A stretch of 64,000 nt of DNA, taken from assembly GCF_034355335.1 (NCBI RefSeq), contig NZ_CP136422.1, positions 5,616,501-5,680,500 on the forward strand. Direction: 5' to 3'. Source of the stretch: Blautia coccoides (GTDB lineage: Bacteria > Bacillota > Clostridia > Lachnospirales > Lachnospiraceae). The notes below the pieces were generated by a model that saw nothing but the letters and a program-made list of their open reading frames with translations, was not told where the DNA came from and searched no databases. Position numbers and translations under genes: made by a program. Every line of letters begins with the position of its first letter. Within the stretch, counting starts at the first letter, position 1. Positions 8,349 through 17,144 of the stretch are shown piece by piece.

Positions 8349-9833
8349 GAGGGTATGAAGAAAAGTCTGTAAATAGGATTCTTCTATGATAAGACTTGGT
8401 GGAATGCTTAGAAATTAGGTATTCCACCTTTGTTTTATATATACCATCCAGAGGATGGCATGTCAATAGCAGGCGGCTTTTCCGCCTGTTTTAACCAAAC
8501 TGTTTTTTATTCTGGAAGCCGTCCCTCATACATAATACTCAGTTCACCGTAGACCTGGCCCCAGTTCCGGATGGTGGTAGTCCACCTTTTTGTTGCTTCA
8601 AAAGTGGCTAGATACAGGGCTTTCAGCAGCGCTGTATCGCTCGGAAATACACTTCTCTGCTGGTTTAATTTCCGATACGTGGAATTCAGGGATTCTATGG
8701 CATTGGTCGTGTATATGACCTTCCGGACATCTGCTGAAAACTTGAAGATCGGAGAAATAGAATCCCAGTTATCCTTCCAGCGTTTCATGGAATTCGGATA
8801 TTTTGGTGTCCATTTCTCTGTTACCCTCTCAAGGGCTGCCAGAGCTTTCTTTTCGTCTGGCGCCTGATAGATTGTCTTCAGATCCGTTGCAAAAGCCTTC
8901 CTGTCTTTATCCGGAACATATTTCAGGGTATTTCTTACTTGATGGACAATACAGCGTTGATATTCTGTTTTGGGGAAGGCAGCCGCGATGGCTTCTTTGA
9001 TCCCGGCCAGACCGTCGGCACAAAGGATCAGGATGTCTTTTACACCCCGGTTTTTTAATTCATTCAGAACAGAAAGCCAATATTTAGAGCTTTCATTATC
9101 TCCAACCTGAATGGTAAGGACTTCCTTTTTTCCTTCCGTATTGATCCCCAGGATCACATATGCCGCTAGTTTGCGGATCACCCCGTTATCCCGGACAGAA
9201 TAGTGGATCGCATCGATAAAAAGGATCGGATATACTTCATCTAAGGGACGGTTCTGCCAGTCTTCGATCTGAGGAAGGATCTTATCTGTTACATCAGAAA
9301 TAAATCCTTCCGAAGTTTCAAAGCCGTAAATATCTTCGATCGTTTCAGAAATCTGTCGGGTGGTCATCCCTTTGGCGTACATAGAAATGATCTTCTGATC
9401 AATATCTGAAATATCTTTCTGGCGTTTTTTTACGACCTGAGGCTGAAAAGTGGATTTGCGATCCTGAGGGACCTCAATCTCCATGGTACCATAACTGCTG
9501 TTTACGCGTTTGCGTTTGTAGCCATTTCGGTAATCCTCGTTATCAGAGCGTTCAGATTTTTCATATCCCAGATGATCCTCCATTTCTGCTTCTAACATTT
9601 CTTTGATTGTTCCACCCAGAAGATCTTTCAGAGCATCCTGAATATCTTCAGCTGTCTGAATATCGTATTCTTCCAGGAGCTGATGGATAATGTTACGTTT
9701 TCCTTCTGTCATTTGTACCCGATGTACAGGTTTTTTCTCTCTTGCCATAATAAAAGGCCCTCCTATGATTATTTTGATTTTATCATAGAAGAACCCTTCA
9801 ATCACATATTTACAGAAAAAGTTTCACACTCCC
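8349..9833 (-). mobile_element. IS256-family insertion sequence with 8-bp target duplication
   Basis: The element is about 1485 bp. Its ends are imperfect inverted repeats: the left starts GAGGGTATGAA and the right, read inward, GGGAGTGTGAA. Both continue to TCTGTAAATA (18 of the first 27 positions match). GAAATTTG occurs directly outside both ends (8341-8348 and 9834-9841), as expected for the 8-9 bp duplication of this family. Removing the element and one copy restores a perfect 16-bp repeat unit. A hairpin AGGCGG/CCGCCT followed by GTTTTAA (8471-8492) near the left end may block incoming transcription. Confidence 0.92.
8507..9748 (-). CDS. IS256-family transposase
   Basis: A 413-residue mutator-type DDE transposase that looks intact. 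The catalytic triad is visible as Asp179 (LFIDAIHYSV), Asp245 (ILCADGLAG) and Glu352 (TTNAIESLNS). The C/H region IVHQVRNTLKYV lies between the second Asp and the Glu, as in the family. The ATG at 9748 is preceded by GGAGGG. The track extends further upstream in frame to 9805, but that part runs into the inverted repeat region and lacks family similarity. With intact ends and reading frame, the copy may be active. Confidence 0.96.
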   Translation of the reverse strand: MAREKKPVHRVQMTEGKRNIIHQLLEEYDIQTAEDIQDALKDLLGGTIKEMLEAEMEDHLGYEKSERSDNEDYRNGYKRKRVNSSYGTMEIEVPQDRKSTFQPQVVKKRQKDISDIDQKIISMYAKGMTTRQISETIEDIYGFETSEGFISDVTDKILPQIEDWQNRPLDEVYPILFIDAIHYSVRDNGVIRKLAAYVILGINTEGKKEVLTIQVGDNESSKYWLSVLNELKNRGVKDILILCADGLAGIKEAIAAAFPKTEYQRCIVHQVRNTLKYVPDKDRKAFATDLKTIYQAPDEKKALAALERVTEKWTPKYPNSMKRWKDNWDSISPIFKFSADVRKVIYTTNAIESLNSTYRKLNQQRSVFPSDTALLKALYLATFEATKRWTTTIRNWGQVYGELSIMYEGRLPE

Positions 9834-9897
9834 GAAATTTGTGACCTTTGAAGCTAGTGACCACCCAAATCTGTAATCTCCGAAATCAATAATTTAA
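9834..9897. repeat. 16-bp tandem repeat array, right part (units 20-23)
   Basis: After the IS256 target duplication the 16-bp periodicity continues: the rest of unit 20 (to 9849), then units at 9850, 9866 and 9882. They keep the RAAWYTWGTRAC pattern but are increasingly degenerate and stop at the terminator of the next gene. With the left part this gives 23 units in one continuous phase. Confidence 0.85.
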
Positions 9898-9935
9898 AAA
9901 CGGACTGTCTGACTATAATGTGTCAGACAGTCCGT
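9894..9935 (-). terminator. Intrinsic terminator of the DUF6483-like gene
   Basis: ACGGACTGTCTGAC (9900-9913) and GTCAGACAGTCCGT (9922-9935) form a perfect 14-bp stem with an 8-nt loop. On the minus strand the stem is followed by a T run. It overlaps the last codons and the stop of the gene at 9913. Confidence 0.9.
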
Positions 9936-10296
9936 CCAAACCTTTTATACCGTTTGCCTCTGCAAGCGCTTCCACACCGTCCAAAATTTCCTGTCTGCTG
10001 AAACCGTTCGCAGCCAGAAATTCATCTGTGTACTTGTTGATATGAATATAAAAGCTCATAGCCATCTCCAAGTATCTGCTGTCAGACTGGTCCATATCTG
10101 TGAGAAGTATATTTTCCGCCTCATTAATTTTTCCCTTGTCTGCCATTTCGATAATATCCCGGTAGAGAAAATCCGTGTCACTGGCTTTTTCCTCTTCCAC
10201 CTCATACTCAGTGAATCTTCTACCCAGAACAACACTGGCCAGCGCTTTCACCATATCCTTGATCATTCTCATGATATAATCTTCTTCAAAATTCAT
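9913..10296 (-). CDS. DUF6483-like small protein
   Basis: A 127-residue, mostly helical, acidic soluble protein beginning NFEEDYIMRMIKDMVKALA. This N-terminus and length match the uncharacterised DUF6483 family of Lachnospiraceae as I remember it. GGAGGGC precedes the ATG at 10296. It lies 15 nt downstream of the Cys-rich DUF6171-like gene, so the two are probably co-transcribed, ending at the strong terminator at 9894-9935. No function is known. Confidence 0.75.
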   Translation of the reverse strand: MNFEEDYIMRMIKDMVKALASVVLGRRFTEYEVEEEKASDTDFLYRDIIEMADKGKINEAENILLTDMDQSDSRYLEMAMSFYIHINKYTDEFLAANGFSRQEILDGVEALAEANGIKGLDGLSDTL

Positions 10297-10311
10297 ACCA
10301 TGCCCTCCTTC

Positions 10312-10584
10312 TTACCACTTACTAGGCATTCCCGGACAACTGTTTTTTTTCATGACTGCGCGCATCTCCACGAAGCAGCCGCAGACTCTGCACATTCCGC
10401 TTATTAAATTATCACATTCCCTGCAAAATGCAAGTCTCTCATCATAAAGCTCTGAAGTGACCTTCAAATCTGCATCCAGATTCTCAATATATTTTCGCAT
10501 ATCGTCAAAATACTGCCCTTCGTCCATGTCCTGAAGAAGGCATTTTCTGCAGAAGCGTCTGGGCTGGTTTCCCGTGTTCTCCAT
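10312..10584 (-). CDS. Cys-rich small protein (DUF6171-like)
   Basis: A 90-residue protein with two likely zinc-binding clusters: CRKC near residue 12, and C-x2-C / C-x2-C in FCRECDNLISGMCRVCGC around residues 53-70. It contains the block RRFCRKCLLQDMDE typical of the DUF6171 family of Lachnospiraceae (from memory). CGGAGGT precedes the ATG at 10584. It is likely co-transcribed with the DUF6483-like gene. The function is unknown; a structural zinc ribbon is the only inference I would make. Confidence 0.75.
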   Translation of the reverse strand: MENTGNQPRRFCRKCLLQDMDEGQYFDDMRKYIENLDADLKVTSELYDERLAFCRECDNLISGMCRVCGCFVEMRAVMKKNSCPGMPSKW

Positions 10585-10645
10585 GATGTACCTCCGTCTG
10601 TCATAATTATGTAAACTAAATTCCGTCTATCAATTATATTTTATC

Positions 10646-10676
10646 ACAGGCGGAATTTCTCGGAAATCCCGCCTGT
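10646..10676 (-). terminator. Hairpin downstream of glnA
   Basis: ACAGGCGG (10646-10653) and CCGCCTGT (10669-10676) form a GC-rich stem with further AATTT/AAAT pairing inside. It lies 39 nt after the glnA stop. The following minus-strand sequence is AT-rich rather than a clean T run, so termination is likely but not certain. Confidence 0.6.
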
Positions 10677-10714
10677 AACCGCTCATGTTATTGTTATTTT
10701 CGTAGTATTATTAT

Positions 10715-12145
10715 TTATAAGTCATAGTAGTATTTAAATTCTGAAGGGCTGGGGATCTGTTCAATCTCCTGCAGCTCTTTTCTCTTCCTGTCAAGCCAGA
10801 TGTCAATAAGACGCTGAGGGAATACCCCGCCTGCTGTCAGGTATTCGTGGTCATTTTCAAGAGCATCCAGCGCCTCTCCCATAGAACGGGGCAGGCTCTG
10901 AATCTTTTTTTGCTCCTCAGGAGACAGAGAATACAGGTTATAGTCAAAAGGTCCCCATCCGTGACTGCGCGGGTCTATTTTATTCTTGATCCCATCCAGT
11001 CCTGCCATGAGGATTGCGGAATACGCATAGTATGGATTGGCGGTTGCATCCGGGTTGCGCAGTTCAAATCTCTTGGCCTCCGGCTTCTTTGCATATGCCG
11101 GAATGCGGATAACTGCACTTCTGTTGGACGTTGCATATCCAATAGTAACAGGCGCTTCATATCCCGGCACCAGACGTTTGAAAGAGTTGGTAGATGGGTT
11201 GGTGAATGCGCACAGGGAAGCAACATGTTTGAGCAGTCCGCCGATAAAGTAGTGAGCCGTCTCACTCAATCCTGAATAACCGTCTTTATCGTAGAAAATC
11301 GGGTTTCCGTCCTTCATGAGCAGCATATGCACATGCATACCGTTACCTGCCTCTTTATGAATCGGCTTTGGCATAAATGTGACTGTTCTGCCCTCTGCCG
11401 CTGCTGCATTTTTCAGAACATATTTAACGATCATAGTCTTATCTGCCATTTCCACCATGTCGCCCAGCTCTACTTCAATTTCCATCTGACCGGGACCCCC
11501 TACCTCGTGGTGATGATATTTTACTTTCACGCCCCACTCTTCCAACAGCATACACATTTTACTTCTGAGATTATATCCCACATCCTGAGGTGCTGCTGCA
11601 TGGTATCCACCCTGGTATGGAACCTGGTAACCGTTATTCTGTCCATTGTCTATACCGCTGTTCCACTCCGCCTGTCTGGTGTCAATATTGTAGCTGCATC
11701 TCTGAGGCGTTACGCTGTAACTCACGTGGTCCAACAGATAAAATTCAAATTCCGGCCCGATGACCATCCGGTCTGCAATTTGTTCTTCCTTCATGTATTC
11801 CACTGCCTTGAGGGCCACATTTCTTGGATACTGGTCAAACGGAAGATTCTTGTCATCCCCAATAGTACAGACATTTCCGCACATAGTCAAAGTAGGAATT
11901 TCTGCAAAAGGATCCACAGTAGCTGTTTCCGGATCCGGAATAAATACCATATCGCTTTTTTCTATGGGAGCATAGCCGTAATTAGAGCCGTCAAAACCAA
12001 TTCCGTAAACAAAAATGTCATCATCAAATCGTTCCACCGGGATGGTCACATGACGCCAACGGCCATTTAAATCCGTCATTTTAAAATCTATCATACGGAT
12101 TTGCTTTTCCTCACACAGTTTTCTCACGTCTTCACTTGTTTTCAT
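10715..12145 (-). CDS. glnA: Glutamine synthetase, type I
   Basis: A 476-residue GSI enzyme that makes glutamine from glutamate, ammonia and ATP in the cytoplasm as a dodecamer. Visible landmarks are the N-terminal beta-grasp domain, the GFDGSNYGYAPIEKSDM segment, the metal and glutamate site GPEFEFYL and GPGQMEIEVE, the ATP-site block KPIHKEAGNGMHVH, and NRSAVIRIP. It is longer than the about 444-residue alpha form of Bacillus and has NLYSLSPEE, with Tyr405 where beta-type enzymes are adenylylated. No adenylyltransferase gene is visible here. GGGGGA precedes the ATG. It lies 53 nt after the beta-CASP nuclease gene. Confidence 0.97.
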   Translation of the reverse strand: MKTSEDVRKLCEEKQIRMIDFKMTDLNGRWRHVTIPVERFDDDIFVYGIGFDGSNYGYAPIEKSDMVFIPDPETATVDPFAEIPTLTMCGNVCTIGDDKNLPFDQYPRNVALKAVEYMKEEQIADRMVIGPEFEFYLLDHVSYSVTPQRCSYNIDTRQAEWNSGIDNGQNNGYQVPYQGGYHAAAPQDVGYNLRSKMCMLLEEWGVKVKYHHHEVGGPGQMEIEVELGDMVEMADKTMIVKYVLKNAAAAEGRTVTFMPKPIHKEAGNGMHVHMLLMKDGNPIFYDKDGYSGLSETAHYFIGGLLKHVASLCAFTNPSTNSFKRLVPGYEAPVTIGYATSNRSAVIRIPAYAKKPEAKRFELRNPDATANPYYAYSAILMAGLDGIKNKIDPRSHGWGPFDYNLYSLSPEEQKKIQSLPRSMGEALDALENDHEYLTAGGVFPQRLIDIWLDRKRKELQEIEQIPSPSEFKYYYDL

Positions 12146-12198
12146 GTAGAATCCCCCATTCTATTTGTAAAATAATTTTTGCCGCTGTATTTTATCTG

Positions 12199-13806
12199 TC
12201 AGCGGTCCCATTTATCACACATGGAATTGATCTGGTCCGCAAATTTAGCCAGGTCTTTATTTGCACCGCCCTCATTATGACGGATAACCGTCATTAACCG
12301 CTGTCCGGCTGCAAGAAGTCTTGCATAAACACCGGAAGCCTTGCGGGCTTTTGCCTTCTCTTTTGCATGTTTGATCACAATTCCAACTGTTTCCTTCTCA
12401 ATTTCATTTGCCAGCATATCAAATTCTGTTCCGCTGAAAGGTGCCATGGCATTGTATCCCAGTTCATTTTTCAGCCTTTCCGCAAACAGATCACATACCT
12501 GGTCATCCCCGTGGGTGACAAATACACGTTTTGGCTTCTCCTTAAACGAGGATGCCCAACGCATCAGTCCTGCATCGTCCGCATGGCCGCTGATACCCGG
12601 AAGTCTCACAATATCTGCACAGACGTGGATATCCTCGCCAAACAGTCTCACATCTGTAGCGCCTTCCAACAGTGCGCGGCCCAAAGTACCTACTGCCTGG
12701 TATCCCACAAATACAATGGTAGACTCACGTCTCCAGAGATTATGTTTAAGATGATGCTTGATTCGGCCTGCATCACACATACCACTGGCCGACAGGATCA
12801 CCTTATGGCTGTCATCCATATTGATAGCCCTGGACTCATCACTGGTAATGGAGAGCTTCAATCCCGGAAAAGCAATTGGATTGATGCCTTTCTCAATAAG
12901 CTCCATAGCCTCCTCATCGTAACAGTCCGTATAATGCTCCTTAAAAATATTAGTGGCCTGGACAGCCAGCGGGCTATCCACATACACATCAAAATACGGA
13001 TACTCCGGCAGCATATTTTCCTCTTTGATCCGCCTGAGAAAATACAGCATCTCCTGTGTCCTACCCACAGCAAAGGAAGGCACCACTACATTCCCGTTTT
13101 TGTCAAAGGTTCTTTTCAGAATTTTCACCAGTTCTCTGGCATAATCAGGCCTTTCACCGTGACTCCTATCCCCATATGTTGATTCCATGACCACATAATC
13201 TGCGCTGTCCAGATATTCCGGGTCTTTTATCAGAGGCTGGTTCAGGTTGCCGATATCACCGGAAAAGACAATTTTCTTCTCCACGCCCTCCTCTGTGATC
13301 CAAAGTTCAATACTGGAGGATCCCAGAAGATGTCCGGCATCTACAAACCTCACCTGTATTCCGTCCGCAATCTGAATTTTTCTGCTGTATTCACATCCCA
13401 CAAATTGTTTGATCACACCCAGAGCATCTTCCATAGTATATGCCGGCACAAAATCCGCCTGTCCGTTTCTCTGTGCCTTACGGTTGCGCCACTCAGCCTC
13501 AAACATCTGGATATGCGCACTGTCACGGAGCATAATGTCACACAAATCGCAGGTAGCATTTGTCGCATAAATAGGTCCCCGGAATCCTTTTGCATAAGCC
13601 AGCGGGAAGTTGCCGGAGTGGTCAATGTGAGCATGGGTCAGCAGAGCAAAATCCACATCGGACAATGCCACCGGAATCTCCTGGTTTTCATACTGATCCG
13701 GCCCCTGCTCCATTCCACAGTCCACCAAAAACTTCTTTCCCGCCGCCTCCAGGAAATAACAACTTCCCGTAACCTCATGAGTCGCACCTATAAAAGTCAG
13801 TTTCAT
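12199..13806 (-). CDS. Beta-CASP metallo-beta-lactamase-fold nuclease
   Basis: A 535-residue protein of the CPSF73/YSH1-like branch of metallo-beta-lactamases, which act on RNA. The metal-binding motif HAHIDHSG is near residue 56. Further ligands are seen in DAGHLLGS, FSGDIG and GISGHADD, and the beta-CASP insert has VPSFAVGRTQE and SASGMCDAG. The ATG at 13806 (after AAAGGGGG) is chosen over an in-frame upstream start at 13851. A weak hairpin CCGCTG/CAGCGG (12182-12205) follows the stop, so read-through into glnA is possible. The substrate RNA is unknown. Confidence 0.93.
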   Translation of the reverse strand: MKLTFIGATHEVTGSCYFLEAAGKKFLVDCGMEQGPDQYENQEIPVALSDVDFALLTHAHIDHSGNFPLAYAKGFRGPIYATNATCDLCDIMLRDSAHIQMFEAEWRNRKAQRNGQADFVPAYTMEDALGVIKQFVGCEYSRKIQIADGIQVRFVDAGHLLGSSSIELWITEEGVEKKIVFSGDIGNLNQPLIKDPEYLDSADYVVMESTYGDRSHGERPDYARELVKILKRTFDKNGNVVVPSFAVGRTQEMLYFLRRIKEENMLPEYPYFDVYVDSPLAVQATNIFKEHYTDCYDEEAMELIEKGINPIAFPGLKLSITSDESRAINMDDSHKVILSASGMCDAGRIKHHLKHNLWRRESTIVFVGYQAVGTLGRALLEGATDVRLFGEDIHVCADIVRLPGISGHADDAGLMRWASSFKEKPKRVFVTHGDDQVCDLFAERLKNELGYNAMAPFSGTEFDMLANEIEKETVGIVIKHAKEKAKARKASGVYARLLAAGQRLMTVIRHNEGGANKDLAKFADQINSMCDKWDR

Positions 13807-13935
13807 AAAAGAACCCCCTTTGCGGTTATATAAAAGTATGATTACTTTCATTATACCGTAAAGGGGGGGAGTTTAATAGAACTTTTCAGATTATTTTATT
13901 AAATTATAACATTAAGGCATTACCATAGATGAATG

Positions 13936-14424
13936 CTATCCGATCCAAATACCATCTGTCACAGGAGATTGCGATTCTGTTGTACCACCCTTCTGTGCAA
14001 TGCAAGCACCTTTTATGCGATAATAATATCCTCTCGATACACTAACGTTGTAGCTTCTTGTCAAAGAAGTTGTATTATAAGCTGAGTCTCCATAGGTTCC
14101 AACATTATACCAATAACCATTTGAATATCTCTGTAATGTTAAGCTCAAAGTCATCTTATCACACTTTACACTTCCATACACGGCGCCAAAAACATTAACT
14201 GTTCCATTTTCATTATTTGTTATTCTTACAGTCCCTTGATTGAGTATATTACCTCTGACTAAAGTATTTATTACTTTCTCTGCACTATTTTCCAAAGTAA
14301 GTTCTGAACCGTCAACTACTTTTCCAACATCATCTATACCGTCAGCTGAAACCACAACAGATGTTGTTCCTAACATTGTAAAGCATAGTAATAATACAAT
14401 TATTTTTTTTAATCCTCTTTTCAC
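13936..14424 (-). CDS. Secreted small protein (DUF6147-like)
   Basis: A 162-residue protein with a clear signal peptide (KRGLKKIIVLLLCFTML, cleavage probably near SADG). The mature part is rich in Ser, Thr, Tyr and Gly and predicted beta-stranded, ending GIWIG. It resembles the uncharacterised DUF6147 family of Clostridia (from memory). The start is a GTG at 14424 after AAGGAGG. It follows the DUF4367-like membrane protein by 19 nt, so they are probably one operon. No enzymatic motif is seen. Confidence 0.75.
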   Translation of the reverse strand: MKRGLKKIIVLLLCFTMLGTTSVVVSADGIDDVGKVVDGSELTLENSAEKVINTLVRGNILNQGTVRITNNENGTVNVFGAVYGSVKCDKMTLSLTLQRYSNGYWYNVGTYGDSAYNTTSLTRSYNVSVSRGYYYRIKGACIAQKGGTTESQSPVTDGIWIG

Positions 14425-14443
14425 TTGTTTATCCTCCTTAGTA

Positions 14444-15397
14444 TCACATTAAAATATTTTCAATTATCTTAATCATTTCCTCTTTATCCAATTTTCCCAT
14501 TATTTCAAAATAGATGTTTTTGTATATCCAATCTGCGATATATGTTGGTTTTTTATCTTCTTTTTCCATCACTTCATTTAATTGGACAGAAATATCAACA
14601 AATTGACTTTTCAAATCTCCAATTTTCACTCCCCGATCATTCTTAGATACTCCACTTGCATCTTTACAATTTGTAAATATTGTAAGAAAAATGGTTTCAT
14701 CGCCATACGAATATTCTAAACATGCATATTGCGCGTCTTCCTCCAATATATAAGATTTATATATCATTTCATCTGGCATATAAAAGAATTCAGGTAGCTT
14801 GATTTGCAACTTGTTTTCCACTTCATTTCTATCCCTTTCTTCTGTGATATCACTCTCCATTCTATCGGTATTATTCTCAATTACAGTCGTCTTTCCATCT
14901 CCCAAAACTTTCTCCACTTTTTGCATGACAAAAGTTCGGTTTGCTTGACTACTCATAGACACTCCAAATACACCTAACAATGTTACGGCTATCATAGCAA
15001 CCCACTTCACTGCCATCCGCCTACGATGAGTAAACTCTACTACTTTTCCTTTTTCATCACTGCGAATACCTTTCTTAATTGGAATGTTATCAGCGACTAT
15101 CTTTTCCTTCTTCTCATCTGAAAGTTCTATCTTCTCAACAATCTTATCTGTCTCGCCTTCTGCTGTCTCATCAGCTTCGGCCAGGAGGCCCCTTTCCTTA
15201 GCTACTCCAACGATTTTCTGGAACAGCTCTTCGGAGGGCTCAAAATCATCTAAGTCCGGGTCGTTTTCCAACCCGTTTATCATCTCTGCGGTTTCATCAA
15301 GGACTCTTTGGCTGATCCATTCCTCAAACGCTTTGTCTTCCTGGCCTGCCGCAGACTTATGTGTTTTTTCAATTTGCTTTTCGTCCAATTTACTCAT
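14444..15397 (-). CDS. DUF4367-like membrane protein, possible anti-sigma factor
   Basis: A 317-residue protein with a charged cytoplasmic N-terminal half (residues 1-125), one membrane segment after HRRRMAVKWVAMIAV (about 128-150) and an extracytoplasmic C-terminal domain. That domain contains KLPEFFYMPDEM and CLEYSYGDETIFLTI, the usual look of DUF4367/anti-sigma-like proteins. Such genes normally sit next to an ECF sigma factor. Here a sigma factor lies 1.2 kb away on the same strand, with murG on the opposite strand between them. Pairing of the two is inference. Confidence 0.75.
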   Translation of the reverse strand: MSKLDEKQIEKTHKSAAGQEDKAFEEWISQRVLDETAEMINGLENDPDLDDFEPSEELFQKIVGVAKERGLLAEADETAEGETDKIVEKIELSDEKKEKIVADNIPIKKGIRSDEKGKVVEFTHRRRMAVKWVAMIAVTLLGVFGVSMSSQANRTFVMQKVEKVLGDGKTTVIENNTDRMESDITEERDRNEVENKLQIKLPEFFYMPDEMIYKSYILEEDAQYACLEYSYGDETIFLTIFTNCKDASGVSKNDRGVKIGDLKSQFVDISVQLNEVMEKEDKKPTYIADWIYKNIYFEIMGKLDKEEMIKIIENILM

Positions 15398-15497
15398 GAA
15401 ACTCCTATCTTTCCTTGACTTTTCCTGACAAGTGTATCATATTATCTTATAGTATTTATCTTTTTAACTATTATTTTTGAATGAGCAGGAGGACACC

Positions 15498-16565
15498 ATG
15501 AAACATATCGTACTTACCGGCGGCGGTACTGCCGGACACGTTACCCCCAATATTGCAATGATTCCCCGCCTTAAGGAACTCGGCTATACCATTTCTTATA
15601 TCGGTTCCTATGAAGGAATCGAAAAAAAACTGATAGAGGAAATGGGTATCCCTTATTATGGAATTTCATCCGGTAAATTAAGACGCTATTTTGATGTCAA
15701 AAATTTTACTGACCCATTCAAAGTTATGAAAGGCTTTGCGGAAGCTAAAAAACTTATGAAGCAGTTAAAACCTGATGTTGTCTTTTCCAAGGGCGGTTTT
15801 GTTACCGTACCTGTGGTGATTGCGGCAAGCAGAAAAAAAATCCCGACTTTTATCCACGAATCAGACATGACACCTGGTCTGGCTAATAAAATATCCATTC
15901 CTTTTGCCACAAAAGTGTGCTGCAACTTTCCTGAGACCGTGTCTGAACTGCCAGCCAACAAAGCTGTACTGACAGGAACTCCTATACGTCAGGAGCTGCT
16001 GGAAGGAAGCCCTGAGAGGGCACGGGAATTTACCGGTTTCACTTCTGACAAACCGGTTATTATGATCATTGGCGGAAGCCTTGGTGCTGCGGCCGTAAAT
16101 GACGCCGTCCGTGCCGTACTTCCTGAACTGCTAAAAAATTTCCAGATTATCCATCTGTGCGGCAAAGGGAAACTGGACGAATCGTTAAAAAACACAAAAG
16201 GCTATGTACAGTATGAATATATCAAAAAGGAGCTGGCTGACTTATTTGCCCTTGCGGACATTGTCATATCAAGAGCCGGCGCCAATGCCATCTGTGAACT
16301 GAGTGCATTGAAAAAACCGAATCTCCTGATTCCGCTCTCTGCACGCGCAAGCCGCGGTGACCAGATACTGAATGCCCGTTCCTTTGAACGCATGGGCTAC
16401 AGCGTAGTTCTGGAGGAGGAGGAAATCACCAATGAAAAACTTGTTGAGACCATTAACTCCCTCTATAAAGAACGCGCCGCCTATACAGAAGCCATGTCCA
16501 AAAGCAAACTGACTGATTCTATTGAAGAAATCGTCCAGCTTTTTGAACAGGCCGTGAACAGGTAA
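15498..16565 (+). CDS. murG: UDP-GlcNAc:lipid I N-acetylglucosaminyltransferase
   Basis: A 355-residue GT28/GT-B glycosyltransferase that adds GlcNAc to lipid I to make lipid II at the inner face of the membrane. The N-terminal GGGTAGHV loop, the [12 protein letters not shown] segment, IIGGSLGA and the donor-site [12 protein letters not shown] are all present, and the length is normal. The ATG at 15498, with AGGAGG at 15487-15492, is preferred over an in-frame ATG at 15477. The gene stands alone, not in a dcw cluster, which is usual for a second or stand-alone copy in Clostridia. It ends one base before the convergent sigma factor gene. Confidence 0.93.
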   Translation: MKHIVLTGGGTAGHVTPNIAMIPRLKELGYTISYIGSYEGIEKKLIEEMGIPYYGISSGKLRRYFDVKNFTDPFKVMKGFAEAKKLMKQLKPDVVFSKGGFVTVPVVIAASRKKIPTFIHESDMTPGLANKISIPFATKVCCNFPETVSELPANKAVLTGTPIRQELLEGSPERAREFTGFTSDKPVIMIIGGSLGAAAVNDAVRAVLPELLKNFQIIHLCGKGKLDESLKNTKGYVQYEYIKKELADLFALADIVISRAGANAICELSALKKPNLLIPLSARASRGDQILNARSFERMGYSVVLEEEEITNEKLVETINSLYKERAAYTEAMSKSKLTDSIEEIVQLFEQAVNR

Positions 16566-16566
16566 T

Positions 16567-17124
16567 TCATAAGGAATCATACTCTGACTGATATCTTTGT
16601 TTCAGCCATTCCATCATCCTGTGTCTCTTGGTACGCACATTTCCTATGGTGATGCCAAGAGCACGGGCAATCTCTTCGTCGCTTTCTCCCATGACATATG
16701 TTCTCATCACAATCTCATACCAGTCCATATTCTTTGCCTTCAGAGAATTCAGAATCTTACCGGTAAATTCTTTGTGCACTATCATCTGTGCCATATCATC
16801 ATTATAATATCCGGCTTTCTTTCCTCCGCTGTCGTTCTTTTGTGTCATTTTATCCGTGTCTTCTTTTTCGGCGCGGTCAGCCGTAACTACTTCATGCACC
16901 TGATATGCCTTCTTACAATAATCTATGGCTTTTCTTCTTGAACAGACTGCAAACCATTCCGCAAAACGTGTTTTGTCCACAGTGTCCACCTTTTCCAAAA
17001 AAGTCAGAAATGTTTCCTGGCAGATATCCTGTGAAAGATCTGTATCATACAAGACACAGTATGCCGCTTTCATAACTAAACGATAATATTGACGAAAGAT
17101 TTCACGAAATTTTTCTTCTGTCAT
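16567..17124 (-). CDS. Sigma-70 family (ECF-type) RNA polymerase sigma factor
   Basis: A 185-residue ECF-like sigma factor. Region 2 is seen at residues 5-75 (FRQYYRLVMKAAYCVLYD, DICQETFLTFLEKVD, WFAVCSRRKAIDYCKK). A linker of about 45 residues with many charged residues follows. Region 4 with a helix-turn-helix (ESDEEIARALGITIGNVRTK) is in the last 60 residues. The DUF4367-like protein at 14444-15397 could be its anti-sigma partner. The HIT gene lies just upstream on the same strand (20-nt gap). Confidence 0.9.
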   Translation of the reverse strand: MTEEKFREIFRQYYRLVMKAAYCVLYDTDLSQDICQETFLTFLEKVDTVDKTRFAEWFAVCSRRKAIDYCKKAYQVHEVVTADRAEKEDTDKMTQKNDSGGKKAGYYNDDMAQMIVHKEFTGKILNSLKAKNMDWYEIVMRTYVMGESDEEIARALGITIGNVRTKRHRMMEWLKQRYQSEYDSL

Positions 17125-17144
17125 TTTAACCCTTTTCCTGAAGT

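Noticed and set aside
11327..12070. 247-codon open frame antisense to glnA
   Set aside because: Shadow of glnA; Cys/His/Phe-rich with no recognisable domain.
12367..13182. 271-codon open frame antisense to the beta-CASP nuclease gene
   Set aside because: Shadow frame of a conserved gene without its own start signals.
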